Positions 45,495 through 56,810 of a stretch of DNA of 64,000 nt are shown piece after piece (the first letter of the stretch is position 1; each line of letters opens with the position of its first letter). The stretch spans positions 31,030,559-31,094,558 of the forward strand of contig NC_052518.1 of NCBI RefSeq assembly GCF_014356525.2, written 5' to 3'. The position numbers and the translations under genes were made by a program. Under the pieces are notes generated by a model that was given only the letters and a program-made list of their open reading frames with translations, did no database searches and was not told where the DNA came from. The DNA is from Nilaparvata lugens (lineage: Eukaryota > Arthropoda > Insecta > Hemiptera > Delphacidae).

Positions 45495-46590
45495 TAGATA
45501 GAAGCCTCCAAGTTAACAATTGACGCAAGTCCGCCCCTCAAACATGCCATAATATATACATGGATTGATTCCTGACCCGTGGTCCCTGAATTCTGTATAA
45601 TGGGTAGGAAGTATGGACCTACCCCCGCTTTTGACAGTCCATCGATCTTGGCTCTCTATTGGTCTCTACTTCTGTTTTGATAGTAACCAAGTAGGCTCCT
45701 CCCACAGCTAGCCAAGGGTAGTTTTCAAAAACATTTGGGAGGTATATTCGAGTATTTTCATGTCAACGCAAACATACCAGAGAAGGTGAGATGGTTTGTC
45801 ACTTGACCCTTTCCGTTTGATCCTAATTTTCTTATTGTTCGTGCTTCGTCACTACACTGCATTTTTATTATCTGTACTATACCTAACAAGACGTTGATAA
45901 AACTTCAACCACTTTAACAAAGAGTAAATAATTCCAACTAGCGTGTTTATAAATTATTAAGAATGTTTATGACATCATGTTTGTCGTATTCTGGTTGAAA
46001 TAGATTAAAATAATTAACATTATTTTCTCTGTAAGAGAGCCACAACCCGAGGTCACTGTTGCATTCAATAAATCTTACAATCCTACATCACGTTTGGGGA
46101 GTGTGAGACAATATAGTAAGATACACTCCTACATTCCTAAATAAGAACATTAAAGATCGCCTTCAATCAATGCTGACAGTTTGAAATTAATCTTACGCTA
46201 GTTGAAATAAAATGACAACCCTTAATTTCCTGTAAGTATGAAAATTAAGAGTACAGTCAGCCCTCTCTCATATTTAATCCTCCAATACAATACTCGCTGT
46301 CCAACTTTGAAAACAACAAATTATATTGAAAAAACCAATGGAAACTCTAGAAGCTTAATAGAGAGTTTTAATGAGATTAATAAGATATTTCTGACCACAA
46401 TGTTTAATGATATTATATGTTTAATAATACTAGTTGGAATAAACTCTAAAAGGGTGAATTTAGAGCAAAAGTGTTTTCAAACCCCCTCCAACCCAATTAT
46501 TTTATTATTTAATTATTATAGTTCCTTCCGGAATATATAGTATACATACTCAAACACTCCAATAGTATAAATACTATTTGTAATGTAGTA
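45495..46590. other. Non-coding stretch
   Basis: No gene is seen. The short plus frame at 46238-46540 has no feature. Confidence 0.35.
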
Positions 46591-46594
46591 TATA

Positions 46595-47710
46595 ATTATA
46601 AAGTGTCTCACAAAAGGTGTAACAGCCGAGGACTGTTCCAAATTTATGGAACAAACAATGTCCAGTAAAATTTTCTTATATCGAACTTAGTTTTCGAGAT
46701 ACGTCAATAACTAAAACACCTTCAGTCAAAATCTTATTCTAAGGATATGGTTGGGAAAAGGAAGAAATTTCCAATAAAATTGATACAATTGTTTTATGCA
46801 AAATTTTTGTGATTGATACAAAGTGGATCAAAAACCTCATATTTACGGTTAATTTTCCAGTTTCCTGCTATTTCCGCCATATCCAGTCATCGGATAGAAA
46901 AATTCAATCTCTTTTTATTTCAGATTATGAAATTTTAAATTAGATGAGATCATCAGGAATTCTCTCCTATTAAATAAGTACTGAGTAACAATTTTTCAAA
47001 GATGGGTAAAATTTTAATAAGAAATAAGTTTTGATGAATTTCAGTTTTTAATCAACAATATCTTCCGATTGTTATCCAAGTATAATTCTAGGCGTAATTT
47101 TGTGCTATATAACCTGAGACTAGGTAGAGCGCTCTATATCATATACATTTCCTCATATTTTGAAAAACACTAATTTTTAGCTACAATCATCATATCCCCA
47201 ACTTCATTCTCCTCACATTGAAATTTCGCACAATGATATAAGTTCATAAGATCAAGTTCTTTTAGAATCACCCGTTAGATGAACTTCATTTTAGTAGTTC
47301 CCAGTGGAGAGGCGCGTATAAGGACTCCTTATATTTCAAAAACTCATAACTTTTGACACAATGATCGGATTTCCTCTTACTACAGGTCATTCTTCTCGAC
47401 TCGTCAAGGCAGTGCAAAATCACGAACCATTCGTCTAATTCGTTGAAGAAATAATAAATTTATTATCGACTGTACTTCACTCAGGTATTTCGAATTATAC
47501 ATTTGAACGGTAACAATCTGAAGATATTGTTGATCAAATACTGAATTTCATCAAAATAGATTCTATTCTTTCAATTTCACTCATTTTCGAAAAATTGAAA
47601 CCGAGTATACATTAGAGATAGATAGTTTCAAATGATCCCATTTTATTCAGAATTTCATAATCTGAAATCTTTTTGTTCGATGACTGGATTTGGCGGATTA
47701 AAATCCTTTT
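46595..47710. mobile_element. Decayed palindromic element, relative of the 7.3-kb palindrome
   Basis: It starts AAGTGTCTCACAAAAGGTGT, close in pattern to AGAGTGTCCCAGATAAGGTG at 7258, with TTTTCGAGATACGTC echoing TTTTCGAGATATATC. Arms at about 46870-47100 and 47480-47705 are diverged inverted copies (shared TCCAGTCATCG, TTTCAGATTATGAAATT, TCAACAATATCTTC). An internal direct repeat near 47160/47335 adds to it. Confidence 0.6.
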
Positions 47711-47714
47711 ATCG

Positions 47715-49065
47715 GAAAATGTATGACGCGGAATTGTGTAGTTACTGCCATGGCTCATCATTGTACGTACATTCTGTTGTAAAAAACTATGCGACTTAGG
47801 CTTAGCTTAGGCTGCAAGTGCCAATGAACCAAAGATAGCTCTCAAGCCTAGGCCTACTTTTTGCTTTATCTTCGGCTGAGATGGAAGAGCACTCGGTTTA
47901 GATTGCACAAATTTCTACACTTTTTTGGTGTTCTGTGAACAAAGAGAGGCCAATGTCCTATCAGTTACGGGCACGCTTTAACGAAATTCACTGCTGGTAG
48001 TCATCCTCATCTGTACCTACAGGCCTACAACAGGTGTCTCACTTCTCACTTCCGTCATCTTTCACCTCAACTTAACAGTCACGTTTATACAAAATTAGTT
48101 TGGAACTTCTCAAATCTAGTAGAGTAATAAGCTTTTATGTAAAGAAAACAAGCAAGAAATTTCCACGACAGTAAATATTTTTTTATTACATCTCTCTTTT
48201 TAACTAGAGATAAATTACTATTGAGAAATAATTATTCATTCATTTTGCAACAGAATTGATAATACGATAAGTATTATCGTATAATAAGGTAATATTTGGG
48301 ATATGCTGGCTGTCACTATTTTTGAAAGATCTTTTAATTTGAAAAAATAATTTGTTAAACTGGTAGTAGGCTAATTACGTTTACTTGGACTTTTTCCTAT
48401 TCCGGTCCTTTTCAAGAATGTCTCCACAAACATCAACTTGTCACAAACAGCAGTTTGTGGGAATAACTCACAAACCCTATTATATTGTATCTTCTCCGGA
48501 GATTTCTGAATGCATCTTCTAAATAGTCTAGTATGGTATACTCACACAACATTCATTGCTGATTTATCCGTTTTACGAGTTTAAAACATAATTATCCTAA
48601 ACATACATGAGTATAGAAACATAATTATCCTATACATACCTATAAACATGCATGAGTATCCTTGTGTTACGGGTTGCCTATTGCCTACTTTTGGTCTTAC
48701 GATACTTTGAAAAGTATAGAACTTTTGAATTTGGGCCACCTTAACTTTTTTGCAAAGTTATACTTTCCTCATCTAGTAGTAGGTAGGATAAGGAAAGAAA
48801 AAGTACTATCTCGCCGTTGGTCACGCACCATCACATTGTTGACCTTCAAACTTCACATAGCTGTCTCAAGTGGTATTCATTATACAGGAAGCAAGTTCCG
48901 TAGTTTCGTCAGTGTAGTCAGTTGTGTCAGTGAAGTTGGCACAGTCCTACAGAAGTTTGCCAACTAGAGATACTACTAGTAGATTTTTAATCTACATTTT
49001 TTCAGTGAATTTCGGAAATTAAGAAATTTCACATTCAATTATACTACCTTTGTTCTCTTATTCAA
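47715..49065. other. Non-coding stretch
   Basis: An open frame at 48662-48967 (plus) spans a less AT-rich patch with three close TCAGT words (about 48910-48935). I recognise no protein. A transcript start is possible but unsupported. Confidence 0.3.
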
Positions 49066-49076
49066 TCTATCTCTCA

Positions 49077-49375
49077 ATTCTTCTTCTTCTTCTTCTTCTG
49101 GTGCCTATCCGTTACCGAATGTTGGCAATCATTCTGGCAATTATAACTTTGTTGATAGCCGCTCTAAAAAGTTCCGGAGTGGACACTGCAAGCCATGTTC
49201 TCAAAATCTTCAACCAGGAAATTCGTCTCCTACCAACACCTCACCTGCCAAGAACTTTACCCTGTAGTACACATTTTAACAACTGATATTTAGTTCCATT
49301 TCTCAAAATGTGCCCCAGATACTCCAATTTTCATCTCTTGACAGTTTTATTATCTCTGTCTTCTTATTGAGTTGT
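49077..49375 (-). pseudogene. RTE-type LINE, 3' end with (GAA)n tail
   Basis: The minus strand reads KLEYLGHILRNGTKYQLLKC, VLQGKVLGR, stop, GVGRRRISWLKILRTWL, then STPELFRAAINKVIIARMIA and NIR, followed by a stop and a (GAA)n tail (49077-49099). This is the C-terminus found in RTE-like elements of insects (LGH..R, GKV.GRR..GRRR.SWL, FR.A). One internal stop and the lack of upstream domains show a dead 5'-truncated insertion. Confidence 0.85.
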
Positions 49376-49379
49376 TAAT

Positions 49380-49885
49380 TATATTATAATTATAATCTTC
49401 TCAATTATTAACAAATAATTTGTATGGAAGTAAAATATCACTGTTATACTATGAATTATGTAGTATTTCTTTGAAAATAACTTTTCATGCAAAAAACACA
49501 CGAGGAAAAGTGGTAATATTGGTGAACAGGAGGATAGAGCCGCGTCAACGTAGGGCTAAAAATATTCCTATATGATAAATTGTGGCTTTTGATAAATTCC
49601 ACTTTGAATAACTTTCTTTATCTTTGTTCATGCATAGATATCCTTACAACACATCAGTTGTTACAGTATCTTATGTGGAGCTTTTTGCGAGCGTCTGATC
49701 AATGCCAAAATGAGTTGATTGAACAATCTGTTCTCTCTACTACTGTTCACGAAAAGTGCAAGTGATAACAATACAGAATAATCAACAGTCGATCTGCAAT
49801 AGTATTTTTTGCAGAGTGAGGCTAGTAGGCTTTTAACAGTGGGGAAACTGGCTCCCACCCCATCATTTCCCTGTAGAAAAGGGTG
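49380..49885. other. Non-coding stretch
   Basis: No gene is seen. It would be intronic if the neighbouring exon call is right. Confidence 0.35.
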
Positions 49886-49891
49886 ACTCAC

Positions 49892-50171
49892 ACTAGACCT
49901 AGTTGGCCAAACTTCCTAGTTCGAATTTGGCTCGCCCTTTTATTATTTAAAACACATATGAATGGAAAAGAGGGGTTAGAAAGTCCAGGTGGCCCCATGC
50001 TACAGGCACCCCTTCCCACAACCATCAACAAAGCAGCTAATGGGTTACTATCGCTGCTCAAACTGCATCTGCTAGTGCTTCCATGTGCTGACGACGCTTC
50101 CTGTTCTGCGTCGCTGTGCCATCTCCCATATTCATAACAGTCCGATCTCTTTAGGGCTTTAGGCGACAAAT
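49892..50171 (-). CDS. Candidate internal exon of an unidentified gene
   Basis: On the minus strand TTTTCAG precedes 50171 and GTGAGT follows 49892, giving a 280-nt exon with consensus acceptor and donor. The frame (two bases, 92 codons, two bases) is open throughout and would otherwise stop at once after the donor. It reads LSPKALKRSDCYEYGRWHSD, AEQEASSAHGSTSRCSLSSD and SNPLAALLMVVGRG, then a less protein-like part. The serine-rich, balanced composition and GC level stand out from the surroundings. I do not recognise the protein. An earlier donor is possible. No partner exon is found in the window. Confidence 0.4.
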
Positions 50172-50299
50172 CTGAAAACTCCGTACAAACAAATCTATAA
50201 GGAAGTTAACAATTTCATACAATGCAAGATAATTGATAAAATCCAATCTCTCAATTATTTTTTATACTATAATATACTACTACTAGTAGTATAGCCTAC

Positions 50300-51290
50300 G
50301 TCTACTACAACTAGTTCTCTGAATAGTAGGCCTAGAACTCGCGCAGTTAGTTATTAAGGCTGTTCGGTATACTTTTCTTTTATTTAAATTGGATAATCTT
50401 CTCCAATATAATTGTTAAGATCATCATAAGAGTGAGAAAAAGTGGCAACTGAAATTTTTAAGTGGTCTAATAAGCGAGTTATGGGTTGTTGAAGTACTCA
50501 TTTTCCAGATTCCGTTTTCTTTCCAGATCATAAACGGTTTCGACTATATTAACAGAACTTCTCTTAAAAATTCAAAAAATGTATCTTTCCAAACTAAAAC
50601 ATTTCATTCCCCATATCGTTCCTAAATAAAAAAGTAATTTTTTTTTGTAAATTCGATAACTTGTTTATGTTGGCATGAATCGCGAAAAGACGCATATTAG
50701 AAGAAAGCCAATGATATACTGGATGTATTAATAAAAACTACAATGGAAAATTCGAAACCGTTCATGATCTGGAAAGAAAACGGAGTTAACACTTTCAACA
50801 ACCCATAAGTAGCTTACTAGACCACTTAAAAATTTCAGTTGCCACTTTTTCTCACTTTTATAATGATCTTAACAATTATATCGAAAAAGATTATTCAATT
50901 TAAATGAAAAAAAGTGTACCGAACAGCCTTAAACCTCCTCTAAAAGAATGCCATGCCCTAGGGGGAATGAATGGCAACGCAGTCAATTAGTGCTATCAAC
51001 TGGTCAGCCCGAGTTAAAAGCAGTAGAAAGTCAAGAGAAATACGGTAGTCCAAGTTGCATTGGGTAGCCTGCAATTTAGAATTCAGCTGACATCTGATTG
51101 TTTTCTGATTAATTCCATAGTCTGATGTTTCCTATGATTAGTAGCAGAAAATGTAAACGCCTATAATGAAATTAGAGTATGGAACAAATTACTTTTCCTT
51201 AAAATACATCATTTCAAAAAACCTAATATGTACTTCGATGCTCAATTCTAAACGGATGATTCCTGCCTAATCACATGAACATCTGTTTTG
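50300..51290 (+). repeat. Dispersed repeat family, copy B
   Basis: The ends 50310-50357 (ACAACTAGTTCTCTGAATAG, CTCGCGCAGTTA) and 51060-51290 (GACATCTGATTG, CCATAGTCTGATG, AAAACCTAATATGTAC) match copy A at 36220-36260 and 37110-37290. A palindromic MITE interrupts it. Confidence 0.6.
50358..50928. mobile_element. Palindromic MITE flanked by TTAA
   Basis: TTAA (50354-50357 and 50929-50932) brackets inverted ends GGCTGTTCGGTATACTTTT and AAAAGTGTACCGAACAGCC. Arms of about 170 bp include AGTGAGAAAAAGTGGCAACT. TTAA duplication is the hallmark of piggyBac-type transposition, but these termini do not match the classic piggyBac ends as I know them. Confidence 0.75.
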
Positions 51291-51359
51291 GCCGAAAATA
51301 CATACTGACAAAAGCAAATCACTATGCTCAGTCAATAATGGAAGCTTTAGATGCAAGCA

Positions 51360-51515
51360 CGCAAGAGATAATCACGAGATACACGATTGAAGCATCATCA
51401 CGTTTTAACTAGGGAACTCATAACCTTTTAATATTTATTGCACATATATTCCGAATAAATCGAGGATGGTTATTTATAGCTCTATTCTCATTCATTAATT
51501 TTTTCCAATAGATTT
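51360..51515 (+). repeat. Helitron-like family fragment
   Basis: Diverged copy of the 32.6-kb block (GCATCATCACG, CGAGGATGGTT, AGCTCTATT). Confidence 0.4.
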
Positions 51516-51519
51516 TGCT

Positions 51520-52210
51520 ATTGATAACTATCAGCAAGAGCTAGATGAAGGAATGCGGGAATCTCAGATCTCAGAAAATGCATCAATGGAAGAGACATGG
51601 TGAGGCATCAAAGAAAACTCAAGACTGCTCAGAAAACCATTGAATTCAAGAAAGAAACCAGAAACGCATGGATGGATGAGGAATACTCACAAGCTCTTGA
51701 ATACAGAAATCATGAAATCAAGAAGAGAACAAGAGCAACGCCAACCCTGTTTTAAGGAAGAAGGTATTCTTCCAGACAGATCTGCCGCAAAAAATTGATT
51801 TTGGGATCTGAGAGGAATTAGTTGGAAGAGATAATGGCACTATCTGAAGCAGAAATGTGATAAAGATATACATGAGAATAAGAGAATGCTGAATTCTAAC
51901 AAATTTTTGCACACATAAAGATAGCAATCTTTTAGGAGGGGAAGAACAAGTCACTGAACGGTGAAGAGAATATATCAGTGAATTGCTTGGAGGAATTACG
52001 GATGAGAATATGCAACTGGAAAAACTCAGACAGGTAGGTCCAGAGCCATTGATTCAAGACCCTCAAATACATGAAGTTGAGGAGGCTATTGGATCTCTCA
52101 AGAATTATAAGGCTCCAGGTGAAGATGCAATAATTATTGCAGAAATGATGAAAGCCGGTGGCCCACTCATCCTGAAAGCTTTATTGAACGAGCAAAGTGA
52201 GCATTTCTCT
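51520..52210 (+). pseudogene. RTE-type LINE, linker to RT fingers
   Basis: The plus frames carry TAQKTIEFKKETRNAWMDEE, YSQALEYRNHEIKKRTRATP (linker helix region, about 51630-51745). After shifts comes PLIQDPQIHEVEEAIGSLKN, then YKAPGEDAIIIAEMMKAGGP and LILKALLNE (52045-52190), the start of the RT domain with the K-x-APG-x-D motif. The palm is missing. It is in the same clade as the 15.7-17.5 kb and 49-kb pieces, but a separate copy. Confidence 0.8.
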
Positions 52211-52214
52211 TTAT

Positions 52215-52535
52215 GTTTATATTAATTCATTTATTGTATAAAACACTTTAATAATATCAATTATGACATTGGAGGAAGAACTAGGCTGAGTCTGTACTAT
52301 TTCTCTCCAAAAATTTTGAGAAAATGTTAATGTTGTCCAAAAATTAAGGTTATATTATCACACGCTGTTCGTCATTTGATTTTCGGTCCAGGAATAATGA
52401 TATAAAATTTTTGAATTTCGAAGGTTGACTTCTAATTCTAAATTAATCACGGAATGTATCACAATAAATTGAAAACTCAAGAAATATTGTACTTATTTCA
52501 AAAATTTGAATACAAAATCAAAAACCTACTCACTA
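52215..52535. other. Non-coding stretch
   Basis: Nothing recognised. Confidence 0.35.
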
Positions 52536-52539
52536 TTGT

Positions 52540-53160
52540 TTTATATGTTTTTATGTTGTGCATTTACAGCGAAACGCGGTGATAGATTTTCATGAAATTT
52601 GATATGTATGTTACTTTTTAAATTGCTCGTCGACGAATATACAAGATTTTTGGAAATGTTTGCATTTGAAGGATAATATAAAAGGAGAAGGAGCCTTCTT
52701 CATACGCCAATATTAGAGTAAACATCAGACTAAAGAATATTATTCATTATAAATCAGCTGTAAATCAGCTGCAATATTTCAATGTAACTTGTTAAAAAAT
52801 CAGCTGCTGTGTGGACTATTAATTGCATGCCTCATTGAATGCAATTATTATGCACTATTGAATGAACTATTGATCGCATGCAATAACGCATGCAATTAAT
52901 AACACTAGAATAACATAGTTTGGCTCTCAATATTTCTCTGCTTTGAACTCAGCTGACGTGTTGCCAGTATGTCTTGAAGGAGATTAGCTTTTGATGTTAG
53001 CATTTTTGATACACCAACCTCAACAGCAATTAGCCGTTTTCACACTGATATCTCGCCGACACGACATACAGACAGGATTTACACTGATGGACAGTATAAG
53101 AGGAGGCTGTGGCTTATAAGCGCGCGAGGTCCACTGTTCACAGAACTACTAGTATAGTTT
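52540..53160 (-). repeat. Dispersed repeat family, copy C
   Basis: Inverted relative to copy A, without the 385-bp LINE tail. It has several GCATGCAATAA and ATCAGCTG words at 52780-52900. Confidence 0.7.
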
Positions 53161-53164
53161 TGTA

Positions 53165-53545
53165 ACCGCCCTCATATGGGGGTAGAATTGAAGAAAATAC
53201 TGAAGAGCGAGTCATGGGACTTTATAAACAACAAACTCTCGCGTTCTATTAAACTTCTAAATTTTATTGATAGTCCGGGCGCAAATGTCATGAATAAGGC
53301 ACTCCGTGGTCATTTTTGGGTAACAGCCGTGGAAGATGTCTCAATTTCTTCGTTAGGTCTACCGTAATAAGGATCGTGATGATGAGTCAAAATCACAGGC
53401 AAACACCTCGGAAACAAGATGGTCGCCAAAATTTTCAGGGTTTTGCTATATCGCTTGTATTTCAATAACCGTTCAAGATATTCAACCGTTTTCCTCGACG
53501 AAAATATTTTAAAAACCTTCCTCAACAATTTTTGTTTCATAGAAT
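53165..53545. other. Non-coding stretch
   Basis: Short open frames only. It contains an AAGATGGTCGCCAAAATTTT-type patch similar to those at 26870 and 61495. Confidence 0.35.
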
Positions 53546-53944
53546 ACTAGCTGATAACCCGTGCTTCGCAAGGGTCTATTTTAAAACTTAACAAACTGAA
53601 AACTTCACGTGATGAAATCTAGAAGAATTGAAAATAGGCCTATAAGAATCCTCAGTTAATTAAGTATTTATAAATATGCAACATCTCAAGTAAATCAGTC
53701 CAGTAGTTCAGACGTGATGATGTGTCAAACATAATTTTCCTATCCTTCACAGGTGTATACGTGTATAAGCTAGTTCTTTCCTTCATTATAGCATAGAAGA
53801 TCATAGATGGATTATATATCAGTATCTTTGAATTAGAATAACTTTTGAAAGGTTTGAGATATCGATGTGCGGTTTTCACCATCTATTTTCTCTTGAAATC
53901 CTGTATCGAGATCATATATCATATGACCACCTTCCAATTAAAAA

Positions 53945-55262
53945 AAGAAAAGAAAATTCTTAATACTTTAAAAACAAATAAATGCCGAAGTGGGAAAATA
54001 CCCAGTGATTGGAACAAAGGAAACGAAGGCTCTCTTCGATTTTTGAAAAGTATTATCCCAATAAAGTGCTTCTGTAAGTTTTGTAGTGGACTGAAATGTA
54101 CTTTCGCTGCTCCACCCCAGCATACAATGCCATATTCCAATTTAGAATTTATTAGAGCAAAATATACGGTGCGGAGGATTTTTGTGTTACACAGGTTTCT
54201 AAAGTGATAAAATTTACATAGGTCTCTATTAATATTTTTCTGCAAGGTTGCTATGTGGGTCTTCCATTTAAGAGATGAATTGATGAAGATTCCAAGATAT
54301 TTAATGACATCTACTTGCTCTATTGGGGGACATTGGCATGGAAAATCATATCTACAACTATTTAAATGAAAAATTATTGGTTGAGGTAGAATTTTAGGTG
54401 TACATAGAGAGAAATTGATGAATTTAGTTTTTTCAACATTCATTGCCAATCTGTTTCTGAGATACCAGTTCTGGAGGAGCTTACAATCCTCATTTATTTT
54501 GCTGAACAAATCCTCCCATGAAATTGCCCGAATTAACTAGTACTGTATCATCTGCATAGCAAAAATTTTCCCATTCAATTTAGCATCACACAGATCATTC
54601 ACAAAGATAATAAATAGTAAGGCTGAGAGCACTGAGCCCTGTGGTAATCCTGTGTTAACTGTTAGAAAAGGGCTATGTGTATTATTTACTTTCGTACATT
54701 GGGTTCTATCCTTTAAAAACGAACTAAACCACAGCAACGCTACACCCCTCACCACAGAACGCTCTAATTTTTCCAAAAGAAGTGTATGTTCCACAGTATC
54801 GAACGCCTTTCTTATATCCAAGAACAGTGCATTCACATTTAATCCATTATTTATGTTGTTGTAGATGTTTGCCATGAAATCAACCAAGGCACGCTCCATG
54901 TTGAACCCTTCGCGAAACCCATATTGGTTTACACTAAAAAAATTAAACCTATTAAGAAAATGTAATAGTCTACATTTAACAAGTTTTTCTAATAGTTTCG
55001 AGAATATGGATAACAGCACTATAGGCCTGTAGTTGTTAAGTTATAATTTATCACCATCTTTGAAAATTGGGACAATAACTGCCTTCTTCAATATTTGAGG
55101 AAAAACACCTTGTGACATACTTGCATTACACAAGTGACATAAAGTTGTTATAATACTTGAAATAATTTGTTTCAAAGTTTCACTAGTAAGAGAGTCGTAT
55201 CCAGTTGATTTCTTATTTGGCATGATTTTGATTAGATTGAAAATTTCTTCTTCGGTGGTAGA
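53945..55262 (-). pseudogene. LINE ORF2 fragment (CR1/jockey-type RT), nested
   Basis: The minus strand reads STTEEEIFNLIKIMPNKKST, GYDSLTSETLK, VFPQILKKAVIVPIFKDGDK, a TAA stop, then LNNYRPIVLLSIFSKLLEKL, QYGFREGFNMERALVDFM, ALFLDIRKAFDTVEHTLLLE (RT motif A), TGLPQGSVLSALLFIIFVND (motif B), a frameshift, and FCYADDTVL (motif C, near 54548-54558). It continues VIKYLGIFINSSLKWKTHIA, TVYFALINSKLEYGIVCWGG and ILFKNRREPSFPLFQSLGIF. The RT core is nearly whole but dead, with one stop and one shift. Both ends are truncated, and it splits a repeat that is intact at 28722-28985. Confidence 0.9.
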
Positions 55263-55689
55263 AAAATGAAGTTGGATTCAAAATGGCGGCTCAAAAATGG
55301 TGGACGAAATTTGGGTCGCCGGGAAACCTGTTTTTATTATTCGAATAGGATTCCCAATCATACCTATTTTCTAATTTCCCTTTTAAAAGGAATGTTCAGC
55401 TGTTCCCATACAACACATGGAAGCATGACAAATTGAAAACTTGACAAACTGAAAACTTGATGTTATCAAATCTTGAAGAATCGAAAATAGGCCTATAATC
55501 ATCCTTGGTTCATTAAGAATCTATGTGCAAAATTTAAAGTTAATCAGTCCAGTAGTTAAGACGTGATTATGTGTCAAACATAATTTTCCTATTCCGTACG
55601 TGTATAAGTCAATTCTTTTTTTCATTATAGTATATATTATTATGTTGCTTTGGCCTGTGATGTGTATAAATGTCTTGTAACATCTAAAG

Positions 55690-56040
55690 GTGCGACCACA
55701 CATGCTGAACCGAAGTTTGAACCGCGCAGCAAACCGTGCATTCCGCCGAACATCGCGCCTTTCAGCGAACATGAGCATGTTCCATAAAGTTAAATATCAG
55801 CTGTTAAACATTCGCCGCATCGTACTCCGAACCGTTCGCCGTGCCGCTCGCCTCAGTTTTAACTCTTCGCCGTACCGCACTCCGAACGCTGAACTTTTCA
55901 GCCAATCAGAGTCCTTCATTACAATTCGCCGTGCAGTTTGCTCTACAATTTTGGCTATCCATCATCACAAGTGTAAACATGCGAACACGTTCGCGAACAT
56001 GAATACAGAAGTATTTGTACCTTTTTTATTTTGATTAAAT
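55690..56040. repeat. CGAAC/GCCGT-rich dispersed repeat, copy 2
   Basis: Dense in GCGAAC, CCGAAC and TTCGCCGT words. It ends with CATGCGAACACGTTCGCGAA, which is close to palindromic. Shared with 9040-9345. The arginine-rich 114-codon frame is a by-product. Confidence 0.7.
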
Positions 56041-56079
56041 TCATGTTTTGGACAATTCATTGTTACGAATGATAAATTG

Positions 56080-56810
56080 ATAGGACCTAATAAATCTTTT
56101 CCAATTCAAATAAAATAACTTCTGGAAAAATAATGAATGGATAAATACCAATATTGAAATATTGTTGACCAAGAATTCAGGACAACGACAATTCATTCAA
56201 CTAATTCTGTACTGTTAAAACTATAATCTTTTTTTTATTGTTGATCAATTCCATCAACTAACCATGAACTTACTGAAATAAATACTTCAATTCTCATGTA
56301 TTTAATTGATAGAATTGTATGAAAAATCTACAGTGTAAGTCATATCTAAATTCACAAAGAGTTCGATTGTTGTTGGCAGGAAACATGTTATTCAACACAG
56401 AAATCATTGATATTTTACTAAATGGTAGGATAAGTTGAATAGTTTCCCTTTTAGGGGGAGTTTTGACAACCCACAAAACTGATTTTTCATTTGAAGATAT
56501 ATTGAAAAGGTGCATAGGACCTTAATTTTTTATTCAGCTTGCCAAAATACCTCTCATTTCAATATTAAAATTTTCGACTGACTGTACACTGAGTCAATCA
56601 TTCTATCAGGGCTCTAATAATTTTGGAATTGTAATTAAATAAGAATGGAAGAGAATAATTTATATATGTAAAAATATCAACACCTTTATTCAAAGACATA
56701 TTAACTGCATGCGTATTCATATTGCCGATACAGCATTGATAAAACTGTAGACGTTTATTAAGCACTTTGTCTCAAAAAACTGTTCTAGCTGAAAAATTAT
56801 ATCAACATAT
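56080..56810. repeat. Dispersed repeat shared with 12.0-12.3 and 14.5-15.0 kb
   Basis: 56520-56810 matches 12030-12260 inverted (TGAGTCAATCATTCTATCAG, GCATGCG, CCGATACAGCATTGA, TAGACGTTTA). 56080-56570 resembles 14535-14950 in direct orientation. Confidence 0.6.

Noticed and set aside
48662..48967. 101-codon protein gene
   Set aside because: There are no motifs or splice signals that I can defend. The frame may be open by chance in a less AT-rich patch.
55690..56034. Arginine-rich 114-codon protein
   Set aside because: It falls in a dispersed CGAAC/GCCGT repeat. The related copy at 9.1 kb has a different, frame-shifted peptide.
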